A stretch of DNA of 8,074 bases from Bacillota bacterium (lineage in GTDB: Bacteria > Bacillota > Clostridia > Acetivibrionales > DTU013): contig JAEYON010000165.1 of NCBI GenBank assembly GCA_023411645.1, forward strand, positions 1 through 8,074, read 5' to 3'. Under the pieces are notes generated by a model, which saw nothing but the letters and a program-made list of their open reading frames with translations, did no database searches and was not told where the DNA came from. The position numbers and the translations under genes were made by a program. The stretch's first letter is position 1. Each line of letters opens with the position of its first letter. Shown in pieces: positions 7,363 through 8,074 of this stretch.

Positions 7363-7368
7363 GGAGGT
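7360..7368 (+). promoter_or_regulatory. Ribosome binding site that decides the spoVT TTG start
   Basis: AAAGGAGGT is a near-perfect match to the 16S anti-Shine-Dalgarno and sits 7 bases before TTG 7376. The only upstream in-frame ATG (7322) has AAGGAA just one base away, too close to work. Translation therefore starts at TTG 7376. Confidence 0.9.
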
Positions 7369-7375
7369 AACGACA

Positions 7376-7930
7376 TTGAAAGCAACCGGTATTGTGCGCA
7401 GAATTGATGATCTGGGCAGGGTGGTAATACCAAAGGAAATCAGAAGAACATTGAGAATACGAGAAGGAGACCCTCTGGAAATATTTACGGACAAGGAAGG
7501 CGAAGTGATACTTAAAAAATATTCTCCGATAGGGGAGTTAGGTGATTTCGCTACTCAATATGCTGATTCCATACACAAGACTAGCGGACATATTACATGT
7601 ATAGCCGACAGGGATACGATCATAGCGGTGTCAGGAGCATCTAAAAAAGAGTTCCTTGAAAAGTCACTCAGTCCGGATCTGGAAAGAGTGATTGAGGGAA
7701 AAAATACACTTGTAGTAAAGTCGGCAGATGATAAAAGCATTTCTATTTTGGCTGATGAAGGCGCTGATAAGAAATATACCTCGCAGGTGGTTTCCCCTAT
7801 TATTTCAGAGGGCGACCCCATTGGAGCAGTGCTTATACTTTCCACCGATCCCAACAGTAAAATGGGCGAAGTTGAAGCAAAGTTGGCTCAATCAGCTGCA
7901 GGTTTTCTGGGAAAGCAAATGGAGCAGTAA
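7376..7930 (+). CDS. spoVT: Stage V sporulation protein T, AbrB-family forespore regulator
   Basis: DNA-binding regulator that in B. subtilis tunes the sigma-G regulon in the forespore and affects spore cortex and germination. From TTG 7376 the protein has 184 residues, against about 178 in B. subtilis. The N-terminal swapped-hairpin AbrB domain (about 1-50) is almost identical to the Bacillus one as I recall it: ATGIVRRIDDLGRVVIPKEI (3-22), then RRTLRIREGDPLEIF (23-37) and GEVILKKYSPI (42-52). The C-terminal half is the GAF-like domain (about 55-180), with IAVSGASKKEFLEKS (83-97), GDPIGAVLILS (146-156), KMGEVE (162-167) and the conserved end AAGFLGKQMEQ. Residues 159-161 and the 100-135 region vary most. 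An upstream ATG at 7322 would add 18 unrelated residues and is rejected. The gene has its own sigma-G-like promoter and lies between two terminators, so it is probably monocistronic. It marks the organism as a spore former. Confidence 0.97.
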   Translation: MKATGIVRRIDDLGRVVIPKEIRRTLRIREGDPLEIFTDKEGEVILKKYSPIGELGDFATQYADSIHKTSGHITCIADRDTIIAVSGASKKEFLEKSLSPDLERVIEGKNTLVVKSADDKSISILADEGADKKYTSQVVSPIISEGDPIGAVLILSTDPNSKMGEVEAKLAQSAAGFLGKQMEQ

Positions 7931-7974
7931 ATCAAGAATGGCAGTAAAATGGAAAATATCTTATGTGAAGATAT

Positions 7975-8008
7975 AAAAACAGCAGAAGAAATTAATCTGC
8001 TGTTTTTT
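7975..8008 (+). terminator. Intrinsic terminator after spoVT, possibly bidirectional
   Basis: AAAAACAGCAGA (7975-7986) is perfectly complementary to TCTGCTGTTTTT (7996-8007) around a nine-base AT-rich loop, and the T-run extends to 8008. It lies 44 bases after the spoVT stop. The A-run on the left arm becomes a T-run on the other strand, so it could also stop transcription entering from the right. Confidence 0.92.
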
Positions 8009-8074
8009 GTGCTGCTGTTGATGTGCCACAAACGGATATCGACAGGGTTGCTTATTCCAACCATGTTTCAAAGC

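Noticed and set aside
7322..7375. ATG-initiated N-terminal extension of SpoVT by 18 residues.
   Set aside because: The SpoVT family begins at the KATGIVRR segment, a near-perfect Shine-Dalgarno precedes TTG 7376, and the ATG has its purine run only one base away.
8021..8074. Start of a + strand gene at ATG 8021 (18 open codons to the window edge).
   Set aside because: No ribosome binding site precedes it, the translation resembles nothing known to me, and an open frame this short is expected by chance.
1..8074. A novel defence, mobile or biosynthetic system.
   Set aside because: The window is filled by six recognisable housekeeping or sporulation genes in a familiar order, with no gap over 300 bases and no repeats or foreign-looking genes.

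Overview
The window is ordinary chromosomal housekeeping DNA from an endospore-forming member of the Firmicutes, most likely class Clostridia. The evidence is the gene order glmU–prs–pth–mfd–prsA–spoVT, which is familiar from Clostridia and partly shared with Bacillus, the near-full-length match of SpoVT to its Bacillus homologue as I remember it, strong AGGAGG-type ribosome binding sites, and clostridial-style motifs in Prs and Mfd. All six genes lie on the + strand and cover almost the whole window. I see no mobile element, CRISPR array, tRNA, rRNA or phage gene.

Layout: bases 30-788 encode a short GlmU-like protein that has only the uridylyltransferase domain. It is followed 12 bases later by prs (PRPP synthetase), then by pth (peptidyl-tRNA hydrolase), whose start is ambiguous. 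A gap of about 95 bases holding an unexplained hairpin leads to mfd (transcription-repair coupling factor). A candidate vegetative promoter at the very end of mfd precedes a foldase of the PrsA/parvulin type. That gene ends at a clear intrinsic terminator (7192-7226). The last gene, spoVT, has its own leader with a sigma-G-like promoter and a near-perfect Shine-Dalgarno, and ends at a second strong terminator (7975-8008). The final 66 bases hold no assignable gene.

How the genes fit together: the first part serves core metabolism and translation (UDP-sugar/cell-wall precursor, PRPP for nucleotides, recycling of peptidyl-tRNA). Mfd rescues stalled RNA polymerase and recruits nucleotide-excision repair. 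The foldase acts outside the membrane on secreted proteins. SpoVT is a forespore regulator and appears to be transcribed separately.

No previously undescribed system is visible. The points most worth a second look are the clean absence of the acetyltransferase half of GlmU, the frequent TTG starts, a transmembrane-anchored rather than lipid-anchored PrsA, and the sigma-G promoter and possible RNA switch in the spoVT leader.
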